From contig OU452201.1 of assembly GCA_911728435.2 (NCBI GenBank), forward strand, positions 1,674,001 to 1,738,000: DNA of 64,000 bases, written 5' to 3'. The position numbers were made by a program, and so were the translations under genes. The stretch's first letter is position 1; every line of letters starts with the position of its first letter. This document shows, in pieces, positions 31,853 to 45,900 of this stretch. The notes under the pieces are model-generated. The model had not been told where the DNA came from, searched no databases, and saw only the letters and a program-made list of their open reading frames with translations. This DNA comes from Apoderus coryli. Taxonomy: Eukaryota > Arthropoda > Insecta > Coleoptera > Attelabidae.

Positions 31853-32295
31853 TTCGTTAGTCACTTTCAAAATCAAAACAGGCCAAATTCGTTCCTAGTT
31901 CGCTTGCGTTTTGATTCTTATTGATTTATGTCCAATGCCAAGGCCAACTACGTTGTCAATTTGATTAATTGATCATCACATAGAAGATCAAACAATAAAC
32001 AGAAAAATTATCATCGAATTTGATTGATTAGTCACTATCAAGTTCATTAGTCACATATATTGCCTGGTAATTTGTCATATTAATTGGTTATGGTCAAGAT
32101 CCCTGACATAAATGACATTGGTACGTGGTCTGGTAACTCATCTTTCAGCATTTGATATGAACTTCTGAGTTACTTACAAATTTCTCATCCTAAATCGTTT
32201 GAATTTATAAATCATTCATTAAATAAAATTAAGTAAACAACAAACAAACGAATGAAAGAAAAAATCCTTCTAAATCACACGGAAACAAAAAAACT
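31853..32295. other. Short intergenic stretch, nothing identified
   Basis: AT-rich sequence between the retroelement relic and the 3' end of the RabGAP1 coding region. It probably includes the RabGAP1 3' UTR (minus strand). No gene seen. Confidence 0.5.
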
Positions 32296-35200
32296 TCAAC
32301 GATTCGTTGATTTCAAACTGCCACAACTTTGCGAATCTTTAATAACAGATGGCGCAGACTCGCGTCTACCTTCAATAGCAGTGCACTTCTCACTTCTAAT
32401 CGGGACACTGTCCCTACGTGCTACATCGACATGCGAAATGAATGTCGGTGTGGCATTTGGGGCAAAATTAAAATTGGGGAAGTCTCTTTTGTTTGTCACT
32501 TCTTTGATTGAGGTTAGGGCTTTGCTGTACCATGGGTTTTTCGCTGTAGAGAGCTCCTGTTCCGTCGTACGAAGACGATGCGTGAGATTCTGTAACAGAT
32601 CCAAAGTTTTTGAATGGTAATTAAGTAGCAGATTTAATATTTTACCTGATTTTTACACTCAGCTTCAACTTGAGCTAGTTTTGTTCGAGCTAATTCGAGT
32701 TCTAGCTCACGCACATGTGCCATATCGTTGTCACCGTCTTTTCGGAGATGTTTCGGCGATTTTTCCTTGTCTTTTTTAAGAAACGCCGAACATTTTGCGC
32801 ATGACGATACGTTTTCCTAAAATCACAATAACTATAAAGTTGTTCGTAATGCTAAATATAGATATAACTAACTTTAAGTTCATCCAAATCATTCCTCACA
32901 CACTGCAATTGTGAATCCAACCTTTGCCTCACTAATTTCAATTCCTCAATGACATTAGAACTCATCCGTGTTTCTTTTTCCCGTTCTGCTACTTCACGCT
33001 TCAACATATCTTTCAATTGGACGATTTCATCTAATAACATTTTTCGTTCATCCTCATATCTGTTGACCATGTCGCGCAGCTGTTCCACTTCGTCAGCTTT
33101 GCTGGCCTCACGGTCAGCACGTTCTATATCCAGACATATTATCACCCAATCATCTAGACGGGTTTCAAATACGTAGAAGTCAAAGAGTAAGCGTACAACA
33201 ACCGTTATGTACGAAAGGAAAACTTAAATGGCACTAGAGTTCATTGTACTCTGTGATGGCAATAGGTCTCAATGTGTAAGACAGTATTGGGACCAGCAAA
33301 ACTTAGTTTAAATGTAACTGGAAAATGATTGGATATTTCCTACACTGCGTGAATTAATTGAATAAAATTTGGTGCTTTTGTATTATTGACCATGTCCAAT
33401 CAAATGAAAATGTTAAGAATTACAATCGAATATCAATATTCAAAAATTTGACAGTCTCTAGATTTTGACCAACCACAACCTACTTAGTTAGTATTTCTAC
33501 TAACAAACTATCATTCAGCGTACAAAAAATTGTTTAATACACATTACTCTATTTGACCTTCTATGTTTTTGACATTTTGATTACCATACACGACATATGA
33601 GAATAGACCAGAAGAAAGAATGAAAAAAACTGCTAGAAACACAATAATAACACAATGTTTTTGACATCCTATACCAAACCAAGGCCCCAAAAAATTGAAA
33701 TCTGTTTTCCTAATAATGGGGCCGTGAAATTAACGCAGGACAATGATATTATGAAGGGCGATTTGCATGCCAAACGACATGCGGAGGTTCCTCATTAAGG
33801 ATAGTTTCTTAGGTCTTGATTAGGTCCTGTAGGATAGCTTCCTATACCAAACCAAGGCTCCAAAAATTGAAATATGATTCGCTAATAATGGGGTCGTGAT
33901 ATTTACGCAGACAATGATATTATGAAGGACTATCTACATGCCAAACGACATGCGGGAACTGCCTCATTAAGGCTAGTTTCTTAGGTCTTGATTAGGCCCT
34001 GTAGGATAGCTTCCTATACCAAACCAAGGCTCCAAAAATTAAAATATCATTCCCTAATAACGGGGTCGTGATATTTACGCAGACAATGATATTATAAAGG
34101 ACTATCTACATGCCAAACGACATGCGGGAACTGCCTCATTAAGGCTAGTTTCTTAGGTCTTGATTAGGCCCTGTAGGATAGCTTCCTATACCAAACCAAG
34201 GCTCCAAAAATTGAAATATGATTCCCTAATAATGGGGTCGTGATATTTACGCAGACAATGATATTATGAAGGACTATCTACATGCCAAACGATATGCGGG
34301 AACTGCCTCATTAAGGCTAGTTTCTTAGGTCTTGATTAGGCCCTGTAGGATAGCTTCCTATACCAAACCAAGGCTCCAAAAATTGAAATATGATTCCCTA
34401 ATAATGGGGTCGTGATATTTACGCAGACAATATTATAAAGGACTATCTACATGCCAAACGACATGCGGGAACTGCTTCATTAAGGCTAGTTTCTTAGGTC
34501 TTGATTAGGCCCTGTAGGATAGCTTCCTATACCAAACCAAGGCTCCAAAAATTGAAATATGATTCGCTAATAATGGGGTCGTGATATTTACGCAGACAAT
34601 GATATTATAAAGGACTATCTACATGCCAAACGACATGCGGAGGTTCCTCATTAAGGATAGTTTCTTAGGTCTTGATTAGGTCCTGTAGGATAGCTTCCTA
34701 TACCAAACCAAGGCTCCAAAAATTGAAATATGATTCGCTAATAATGGGGTCGTGATATTTACGCAGACAATGATATTATGAAGGACTATCTACATGCCAA
34801 ACGATATGCGGGAACTGCCTCATTAAGGCTAGTTTCTTAGGTCTTGATTAGGCCCTGTAGGATAGCTTCCTATACCAAACCAAGGCTCCAAAAATTGAAA
34901 TATGATTCCCTAATAATGGGGTCGTGATATTTACGCAGACAATGATATTATAAAGGACTATCTACATGCCAAACGACATGCGGGAACTGCCTCATTAAGG
35001 CTAGTTTCTTATGTCTTGATTAGGCCCTGTAGGATAGCTTCCTATACCAAACCAAGGCTCCAAAAATTGAAATATGATTCCCTAATAATGGGGTCGTGAT
35101 ATTTACGCAGACAATGATATTATGAAGGACTATCTACATGCCAAACGATATGCGGGAACTGCCTCATTAAGGCTAGTTTCTTAGGTCTTGATTAGGCCCT

Positions 35201-36947
35201 GTAGGATAGCTTCCTATACCAAACCAAGGCTCCAAAAATTGAAATATGATTCCCTAATAACGGGGTCGTGATATTTACGCAGACAATGATATTATAAAGG
35301 ACTATCTACATGCCAAACGACATGCGGGAACTGCTTCATTAAGGCTAGTTTCTTAGGTCTTGATTAGGCCCTGTAGGATAGCTTCCTATACCAAACCAAG
35401 GCTCCAAAAATTGAAATATCATTCCCTAATAACGGGGTCGTGATATTTACGCAGACAATGATATTATAAAGGACTATCTACATGCCAAACAACATGCGGG
35501 AACTGTCTCATTAAGGCTAGTTTCTTAGGTCTTGATTAGGCTCTGTAGGATAGCTTCCTATACCAAACCAAGGCTCCAAAAATTGAAATCTGAGCCACTA
35601 CTAATGGGGCCGTGATATTTACGCAGGACAATGCTATTATGAAGGACTATCTACATGCCAAACGACATGCGGAGGCTGCCTCATTAAGGATAGGTTCTTA
35701 AGTCTTGGATGATAGCGTCCTTAGGGCTTGAAGGATAGTGTCCTATACCAAACAAAAGCATGAAAATTGAAACCTAATCGAATAAAAAAGGCACAACACC
35801 CAAGTAGTTCAAATCGATTTACACAACACTACAGCGTTTTCTTCCCCTACCTAACCCGGTCTATTCTATATGTCAATGTAATACACGTACTTAATGTTTA
35901 AAACAACAAAACCTCACCTTTCAGAGCGATAAAATCAGATTCGTACTTCTTCAACTTCTTCACTTTAATACTACACGCCAACTTTACCATTTGCCTTGCC
36001 GATTCCTCTGTCCGGCACTTCTTTGGCAACGATACTCGAATATACTTCAATATCTGTTCAAAATCCAATAACAACAACTCCTTTTTGCATGTGTACAACA
36101 ATGCCATGGCCATTTGGAACAATGTGTCGATGCCTTGCAACAGGAACACATCGATAATGTGAAACACGAAATATAAAGGAAATCTTGCAGTGAATATTGT
36201 TAGAAACCATTGTGACGCAAACATATGCATCTCTACGTGATGATCATTGAAGTGCGACCATAACGTTGGCAGTTGTTCCTCAATCAGACGATTGAGTTGG
36301 TATAGCCTGAGGTACAGATTGTCGAAACCATCTTTGTAGATGTCGCGCAAACCGTAATCGTACATCAACTTAACAAGGACGCAGAAAGCTTGTTCTTCGG
36401 GCATCTGAAATCATAATTTAAAAATACGGGGGAAATGATTAAAGCATCGTAAAGACTTACGTGTAAAAGCAGGGTAGCAGCAAGAAAACTAATGCCTTGA
36501 CAATATCCAACCTCACTGTCATGCACCGAATACGCTTTGATCACCCTATATAAAGAATCTTGACCTAAACCACCAGCCTCTTTGAAAAAATCATGCGCGG
36601 GAAACGTGCGTGCTATATCACGCTTTATCACATTCTCGCACGTACTTTGCTGCAAAGAAATAGTTATTTTGAGGTCAAGTCTATTATTACACACTCCGAT
36701 ACCTTCGTTATAAGTATCCGGTACTGCTCCATCATTGGATTATCTTCCTCCACGCCCGCCAAACGTTGCCAGACTTCACCTCTCAACGCCTCAGGTATAC
36801 CAACTTTTACTAAAGCAGCCAACTGTTTGGGACGTTGTTTTGTTTGCTTCCAACGATTTAAAATGTCCGCCCAACTTTCCAATACATCTTCAGAACAATC
36901 TTTCGATACCAAGCCGGTTCCACTCAATAATGGTTCATCACCATCTG

Positions 36948-36983
<36 letters not shown>

Positions 36984-39900
36984 ATAATCGCCGATATAAA
37001 GGAGGCAGTAGCGGGTTTGAAGCAGGACTCGAGTCCTGGCCCGGACGAAATTCCTCCGATGTTTCTTCAGAGATGCATTGAATCATTATTACGACCATTG
37101 ACCACGTCAATGCAAAAATGCATCAACATGGGCACTCTACCGGAGGAATGGTTGTCTGCTGTCGTGATACCTATATTTAAAAAGGGTGACAAGTTCGCTG
37201 CAGAAAATTATCGACCTATTAGTTTGACCTGCGCACTTTGTAAATGCATGGAGAAAGTCATTACCAGAAATATGACTTCATTTCTAGTTGAATCAAATAT
37301 TATTCCCAATGAGCAACATGGGTTTATGCCCAAGAGGTCGGTGGAGTCGAATCTTCTGGAGTGCCTCAATGTGTGGACCAGCCATAATGATGTTAGTCAG
37401 CCTACGGATGTGTTGTATCTGGATTTTGAGAAAGCATTCGACAGAGTGCCATTTGCTCGTTTGTTGCTGATATTGGAGCATTACGGCGTGCGGGGGGCAC
37501 TTCTGAGATGGATTGAGATGTTTCTTACAAAAAGAATTTTCCAGGTTAGAGCGAATGGTGCATTATCCGCTAAATTGTCGGTCTTGAGTGGTGTCCCGCA
37601 GGGGTCTGTACTGGGGCCATTGCTTTTTCTGGCATATATATCAGACTTAACAAGAACCATCACGTCAAACATGAGCTTTTTTGCTGATGACACCAAATTG
37701 TTTTGTAACCCACTGCGAGACGATAATGAGTTCCAGATCGACATTGATGGGGTAGTGTCCTGGTCGGCGGTTTGGTTGATGAACTTGAATTTGGAGAAGT
37801 GTCAGGTACTACACATCGGAGCTTATAATCCCAGGACTCCATGTTTCATCAATGGAAATGGCGTTAAATCTGTAAATCACCAGAAGGATATTGGTGTCAT
37901 AGTAACAGCAGATTTGATGTGGGAGGCCCATATTTCCGCCACAGTGAAGAAAGCTAATAGACTGTGGTATCTGATACAGAGAGCTTTCAAATCGAGATCA
38001 AACTCTCTAATATTGCAATTGTATAAATCGTATGTCAGACCACTATTGGAATATGCCAACAGCGTTTGGTCCCCCTACTTCATTAAGGACATAGAGGCAT
38101 TGGAAAGGGTTCAGAGGAGATTCACTAAGCTACCTCATGCACTTAGCCATATACCATATGAGGAGCGATTGAGGCTTTTAAATTTGACATGCCTTTATGA
38201 TCGACGACAACGAGGCGATCTAATTCAAACATACAAGATACTTAGTGGCTACTACTCGATGAATCTCGATGTATTTCATCCTGCTAGAAATCCTAATCTG
38301 CGTGGCAATAGTAAAAAACTTCACAAGAAGAGATGTGCTAGACTTCCTCGGAAGAATTTTATAACAAACAGAGTTGTATATGCATGGAATTCATTACCTG
38401 AAGAGGTGATAATGGCGCAAACGGTTGACAGCTTTAAGAACAGGCTGGACAATTTCATGGAGGACCATGGCGATCAGTTGGTCAACTACTCGTTATAGAA
38501 GATTAGTGAGGATGACATCAATATTTCAAAAACCTCAAATTAGGAACTCAGCAACAGTTCCATCGGTTTTACCGTTTACTGTTTTACGACTAATAATAAT
38601 AATAATATAAAATGTCAAAATGTTGATACGAACCTTTATGACCGTCTGGCTATCAAAGAAAACAGATAAGTCGGTTTTACTTACCAGAAAAACATTCTTC
38701 TTTTGGCGTTAAAATATCAATGGACGTAATACTGGGTGATTGTATCAAACTAGATAAATTGATATTTAAATTTAATAGATTTCTATCGATTTCACCTGAA
38801 GTTTCCATATTCAACACTTCATAGTAGATTTCGTTAATATCTTGACCTGGAATCTGGAACAAGTAATAATAATAATATATGTTTATTAGTTCTAAAAGGT
38901 ATTACATAAATTTGTACAAAAAATGTATTATTACAACCATTAGAACTAAAAGGCGTGAAATCTCAGCCTCTCAACTAGGTTGAGTGCTGTTGAAGCCCAA
39001 GAAACAATACACAATAAAAAATAACAAAAAAAAATCAGTACTTACTACACAATAAATACAATATTAAAACACATAAGTATATAAAAATAAAGTGTTGGGT
39101 TAAAAACAGTGCAAACAAAATGCCCAAATGAAATGCCTAAACGCTGTCAAGCAATATCTTTTTAATCGTGGATCTGAACACATGCAAACTCTGAGAGAAA
39201 TCCTTAATCACAAACCGGTTAACTAGCGTGGCGACATTATAAGAGAACAATCTTTTAAATATTTCCTTTTTATGAACAGGGACTGTTATTAGACTTTTAC
39301 GTCTGATGTTTAGATTATGCACATCAGTTCTATATACAATTCTATTAACCAGATAAGGAGAGGTTTTATATTTTATTATTTTGTAAAAGAAGCATGTTGA
39401 ATGGTGAATGCGTCTGTTATACATATTCAGCCAACCTGCCTCCTTAAGTTTGTGAGATATGCGATGTCTTCTGCGAATGCCAAATATGAACCACAAGCTA
39501 GAGTTCTGCAACTTCTGAACTCTCCCTCTGTCAACACTATCAAGACAAGGACCGTAGATGCTGTCACAGTTGTTTAAATGCGATAAGACAAGAGCATCAC
39601 ACATACGAATCTTCAAAGTTACATTTAACGAATGTCGGTGAGGGTATAATTTTTTTTACATTCCATATCCGATTTTAAGTTTTGATGTTATATGGTCCTT
39701 GAATCGCATCTTGTGATCCAGAACAAGTCCCAAGTTCTTCGCTCCTTCCCGGAAAACCAAAATGTCTCCATCCAATTCATGGGCATTTTGTTGAATTTGA
39801 TTTCTTACTGTATCGCCACAAAACAGCATACAAACGGTTTTATTCGTATTTAATTTTAACAAATGATCACACGATATTTGATGTATTCTCCTCAGGTCCC

Positions 39901-42900
39901 GATTTATACGATCCACGGCCACCGCAGCGTCTAACGGGTTAAAGGCACTATAAATCTCTGTATCATCTGCATACAAATGATATTTACAAAACTCTAAATC
40001 TCTGACAAAAACAGACGAATACAGACTATAAAGTATCGGACCCAGAACACTACCCTGTGGCACACCAGATAGAACAGATCTCTTCCTAGACATATGCTCA
40101 TCGCTCACAACACACTGAGAACGACCCGTGAGGAATGATCTCAACAAACCTCTTGACTCTACGCTGAAACCAAAATAATTCAACATAGCAGCAAGGATAT
40201 CAAGATTAAGTAGATCGAATGCTTTACTAAAATCAAGCAGAACCAAAATGACAGCCCTGCCACTATCCAAAGCGTGAAATATATCATCTGTCACTTGAGA
40301 CAATGCTGTAGAGCAGCTAAAGCCTTTACGAAAACCCGATTGGAAAGCAGGCAAAATTTCATTTGTAATTAAAAATGATGACATTTGCTGTTCCATAATT
40401 TTTTCTAAAATTTTTGAAAGTGTCGGCAGAACAGATATACAACGCAAATGGCTCAATTCAGAAGGACAGCCAATCTTAGGCAAAGGTACAACCTTAGCAT
40501 ATTTCCATTCATCTGGAAAAATACACTGCTCAATACATGTGTTAATGATATTCACTATAGGTTTAATAATCACAGGACAACCCAAATGAGGCAAAAATAA
40601 CCACAGAACAAGGAGTCACACCACTCTGTTAAAAAGTTCTTTCTTCCAATCCTTGAACACCTTCCTGTAGTTACATTTTTAGAGTATCCTATCGGATAGG
40701 GTGAGAAATATTGAGTTGGACACTGAACACTGTCTTAATATCTTATAATTTGAACAGTAGTGAAATTTCAAGAATAAGAGTTGTACAATTTGTATGGAAT
40801 GATCCATAAAAGCTTCATAATGTATCAGATCAAATACTGAGTTAGCCTTTTTTACAATAATAGTAGTATGATTAGTGACAGCGAGGTCCTGCTAGAGAAG
40901 CCTGAGAATATAGTGACCGCTTTTGCCGATTTTTTTCAAAGTGCTTTTCTGCCATCGCAACAGGTGGACTATTATACTCCAGATGGAAATGCCGATATTC
41001 CGGTTAGTATTGGGGAGTTAAATGTGACAGACATTCTCGATTCATTGTAAAAGTTAAAACCCAAGATGACGGCAGGACCAGATAATATTCCCGCATTCGT
41101 TGTGAGGGATTGTGCCTATGCTCTGGCGGAGCCTTTGTGTATATTGTTTAATAAATCAATCTCATCACATGTATTTCCTGACGCCTGGAAAATAGCGCGA
41201 ATATGCCCTGTACATAAAGCGGGCGATAACGATAGAATAACAAACTATCGCCCAATTTCAATAATATCGAATTTTTCAAAGATTTTCGAAACGGTATTGC
41301 AGAACAAATTATTTAATCAAGTTAAAAACCTCATATTGTGGGAACAACACGGGTTTTTTCAAAAGAGATCGACGGTATCTAACATCGCAGAATTTCTGCA
41401 GGCTACCTATCCCGCCTTTGGAAAAGGACTACAGATTGACGCCATATATGCTGACTTTTCAAAAGCATTTGATAGGATGGATCATACAATAATGCAACTT
41501 AAAATGAAAAATGTCGGCTTCACCCATAATCTAATAAAGTATTTCCAATCATATTTATGCTCGCGCAGGCTGTATGTCGAATATAACGGGTTCAGATCAC
41601 ATGATTTCACTGCGACCAGCGGAGCGCCCCAGGGAAGTAATCTCGCGCCCTTATTGTTCGCCATATACATAAATGACATTACACAAAATATTGGGAGTGA
41701 ATGTCTGTTGTTTGCCGATGACTTGAAGTTGTTTCGTGTTATTGAAAACTTGCAGGACTGTCAGGATCTACAGACCGATTTGAACCGCCTCGTAATATGG
41801 TGTACAGAAAATAGAATTCCACTAAACATAGACAAATGTAAGTATGTGAGCTTTTGTAAGGGGAGGAATATTCTTCAGATGAATTATAGTGTGGATGGGG
41901 AGGCCTTGGGGAGATACGAGGTTGTCAGAGATCTTGGAGTTTGGGTTGATAGCGATTTGTCCTTTAACCATCATGTGGAGCGAATTGTGAATGATGCTAT
42001 TCGAATTTTGGGTTTTATTGTTCGCTCTACTGTGGGTTTCCAAAGCGTGCCTTGTCTTATGTCACTATACAACTCACTAATTAGACCTAAATTGGAATAT
42101 GCGTCGGTTGTTTGGTCCCCTATATATCAGGTACATATAAATAAAATAGAAGCTGTCCATCGAAAATTTTTGAAACATATTTATTTTAAAGTTAATGGCC
42201 ACTTTCCCTACAGAGGATATAGTCATGAAACGTTGCTAATAACATTCGGATTTCAATCTCTAAACTATCGCAGAATTTATTCGTATCAGGTCTTCTTATT
42301 TAAGATTATTCATGCCATGATTGACTGTCCTCGTCTTTTGCAACATATCAATATAAATGCTCCCCAACATAATGCAAGAAATAGCAACATATTTCGAGTA
42401 CCTCAAGCACACACTAACTATGAGGGTAGAGCGCCGGTTTACAGAGCTTGCAGTTTGTCCAATTACCATAAAATACACAGATTTGTTGACTTTTTCAATG
42501 AAAATTTTAACACTTTCAAGCGTCAGTTGCACGAAGTTTAAACTTATAATTCTTATATATTTTAGATTCATGTTGAGAAGGGAATGATTTTTTTTTTAAC
42601 TCAAGATATGGGGTGGCGTGGCTTGTCAGCTTAGCGTACTCTTGGTTTTGTATTAATAATAATTAGTGTATTTTTTATTTTGTTCTTATTCGTAGTGTAG
42701 TCAGTATTTGGTGTTATATTTAAGTCTATAAATTGCATAGAATTATTATTTTTAAGTTGAAACATTGTAATTGTCTTGTAATTGGGTGTAAACCTGTTAG
42801 ACATTAAAGATATATTTATTTAATAATAGTCACCTGCTTCTCCCACTTTGAATCCTACGAGAAAATAGTTCGTTTTTCTCTCTAAAATAACTTATAGCGT

Positions 42901-45900
42901 TTTATCATGAATCACCCTGTACCTTATAACCCAAAGCAAGCATAGGTAATTGGAACATCTTACAGTACACATAAGAATCAATTTTAATCGACAGAATCTG
43001 AATGAATAATTGTAGAACATTACAACACCAGGCCACTCACCTAATCTTTACTGCTTAAATTTAAAATCATTGAAAATATTTAAAACCGATAATACTACTG
43101 CTACTACTACTATTGTTAAAACACTGCACAAGCAATAACACTTGATGCGTACAAGCCTATGTTATCAATAAAACATAATACATTGGTATTGCGTTATCAA
43201 CAAAAATAAATTATGTATTATAATAATTACAAAAAAAATTATTTATCGATATTAATTGGACATGGCAATAACTCCTATTTACTGATATTATACGAGCAGT
43301 AATAAAACCGTTTATATCAAAATAGAGGGCATAATTTATTAATTTTTGTGATACTAAAATCTCAGACATGGAAAAACAAAGAGAATTTGTAGAAATGATA
43401 TACATAAAAAAAATTATAGTAAACAGTTAATAAAAAAAATATATTATAATAAAAAAAAAAATATCTAAAATAATGTAGATTCAGAAAAAATTATTTCCAA
43501 CCTGAAGAAGTTACAAATTAATAAAAATAATAATGATTTATTGTGAAAATGTAGAATATATACAATTGCACAAAAAGGATAGAGATTTGGCCAATGCCAC
43601 TGTTCCACTCTTCCTTAAAAAAGCATATACAAATAAAGAAAGAATGTACAAAACAAAAACTCTTAAAACTAGAATAAACAAATTTTCATTATAAATTAAT
43701 GTAAAAAGTTAATCACACTATGAATAAATTCTGAGCTTTAATTTTCGCTGAAATAATTCCAATGGCAAATCAATTATATCAATACATTTATTTGGCAGTA
43801 GTGAGGCCATATACGAGAAACTGCCCTCAAATTTTGCTGTCATATGCTTAGGGATAGTAAAGGAATCAATACGTACATTAACATCATGAACATTAGAACG
43901 TCTACACAACAACTTATACAAATATTGAGGGTCACGAGCATGGTATATCTTATGTAGCAATGAAGTATATAAATACTCATATCTCATATCCAACTTTGGC
44001 TCACCCAATCTCTCAAAAAAAGGAGTGACATGTGCAGCAAAAGGAACCGTGCAAACAAACCTTATACAAGAATTCTGCACTCTCTGCAACTTCATTTTAT
44101 TATAATGAAACAAAAAATAAAAATATACCGGAAAACAATAATCCAAATGCGGATAAATAAGAGCTTTAACCAATTTAAGTTTAGTAGGCTCATCAACCAG
44201 GTGTTTAAGATGGTATATCGAACGCAATTTATATCTTTAACTTTATTGTCATAAAAGAATCACAAAAGTTCTTGTAGACAAAGTCATACTTAAATTAATA
44301 TATAACAAAGACGTATACAAGTACAACAGATTTATGTAATTAATCGTTTAAAACACAATATAACAAAAATATTTTAAAAACATACGTAAACCTACTACAT
44401 TATGTTGTCAGTGTTAGTAGGAAGGCAAGAGTAAAATGTCAAATCCCCCAAACAAACATGAAGTAAAATATGTAAATAACAACACAACATAAATATGTAT
44501 ATAAATGCAAGTAGCAGAACAGAAAAAATATAATACATTAAAATCATCAAACCAAGCCAAAAGCGGATCAACACAACAAACATCACCACGCATCAGCAAA
44601 GTAGTCCTCCAGCGAGTAATAGGCCTTCCCAAGAAGAACGCGCTTAACAGCCTCCCTAAATTGCTTGGGATTTTTTACAGCCGTCAAGTTTGGCGACAAA
44701 TGATTGTACATTCTGCGACTGTCATAAAGGAGTGATTTCTTTACCAAGGCAGACCTCGGTATAGGCAAGTGCACCCGCTGAACTAGTCTCGTGGGATAAG
44801 GGTGACTAGGTGGAGCAGAGCTGTTAATGTTTCTTACATTTTTATGAATAAGACATACAGTTTCTAAAATGAAAAGTGATGTAAGAGTCAATATTCGATG
44901 TTTTTTGAATAATTCTCTACAGCTTGCAGTAAAATCTGTCTTACACATATAACGAACAGCCCGCTTCTGCAGTGTAAATATACTCTTAAACAAAGTTTGG
45001 CTACAAGTACCCCAGAACGCTATTCCATATCGAAGATACGCCTCCACTAAAGAAAAATACACATTTCGTGCAACTTTCAGTCCAAGAGCCCCTGACACAA
45101 CTCTCAAAGCATAACAGCCAGATGAAACCTTTTTGCCTAACAGTTTAACATGATCATCAAACTTCAGCTTTAAATCAATTTGGAGTCCCAAAAATTTAAC
45201 ACAATTAGGACTATCAATATGGTTATTTTCAAATATCAAATCATCAAACTTAAAATTAAAAGATAATACATGTGTTTTTTATAAATTAAATGAGAGATAA
45301 TTCGAATCGCACCATTCCTTTAACTTTCCCAAATCACGTCGAATGTTTTCCTTGACAACATTAGCATCTCTATCATGCCAAAGGAGTGTCGTATCATCCG
45401 CAAACAGCGTAAAGCTTCCCGTTAGTCCAATAGTGGTAATGTCGTTAATATAAAGAAGAAAAAGAACAGGACCCAAAACAGACCCCTGTGGCACTCCGCA
45501 AGGCACACACATACTATCAGACATACCACCCTCAAACCTGACCAGTTGCCTTCGGTCAGTCAAATAAGAATGAAACCAGTCCAAAGGTGCACCCCTAACA
45601 CCATAAAACTCAAGCTTCCTGAGAAGGATGCTGTGATCTACACAATCAAACGCCTTTGAAAAATCGCAAAATACTCCGGCAACTGCTCTATTCTCATTGA
45701 GCTGGGAATAAACATTCTCGAGAAAAGAAAATACGGCATCCGAAGTGCTCCTGGCGCTCTGGAAGCCAAACTGCTCCGATGTTATTATATTATTGGCTGG
45801 AAAACTGAGGAGTCGCTTTTTGACTAGCTTTTCGATTATTTTGGAAAAAGTTGACAGTAAAGATATGGGCCGGAAATTTGATGGATTATCAGTTTCACCA

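Noticed and set aside
33662..35790. 172-bp repeats as duplicated exons or coding repeats
   Set aside because: 172 is not a multiple of three and no frame stays open across units.
36735..36977. N-terminal 80 residues of the long frame reaching 38498
   Set aside because: They are antisense to a RabGAP1 exon plus a TA microsatellite; the LINE itself begins near 36980.
43500..43530. CTGAAGAAGTTACAAATTAAT as another hammerhead core
   Set aside because: No GAAAC box follows and there is no stem.
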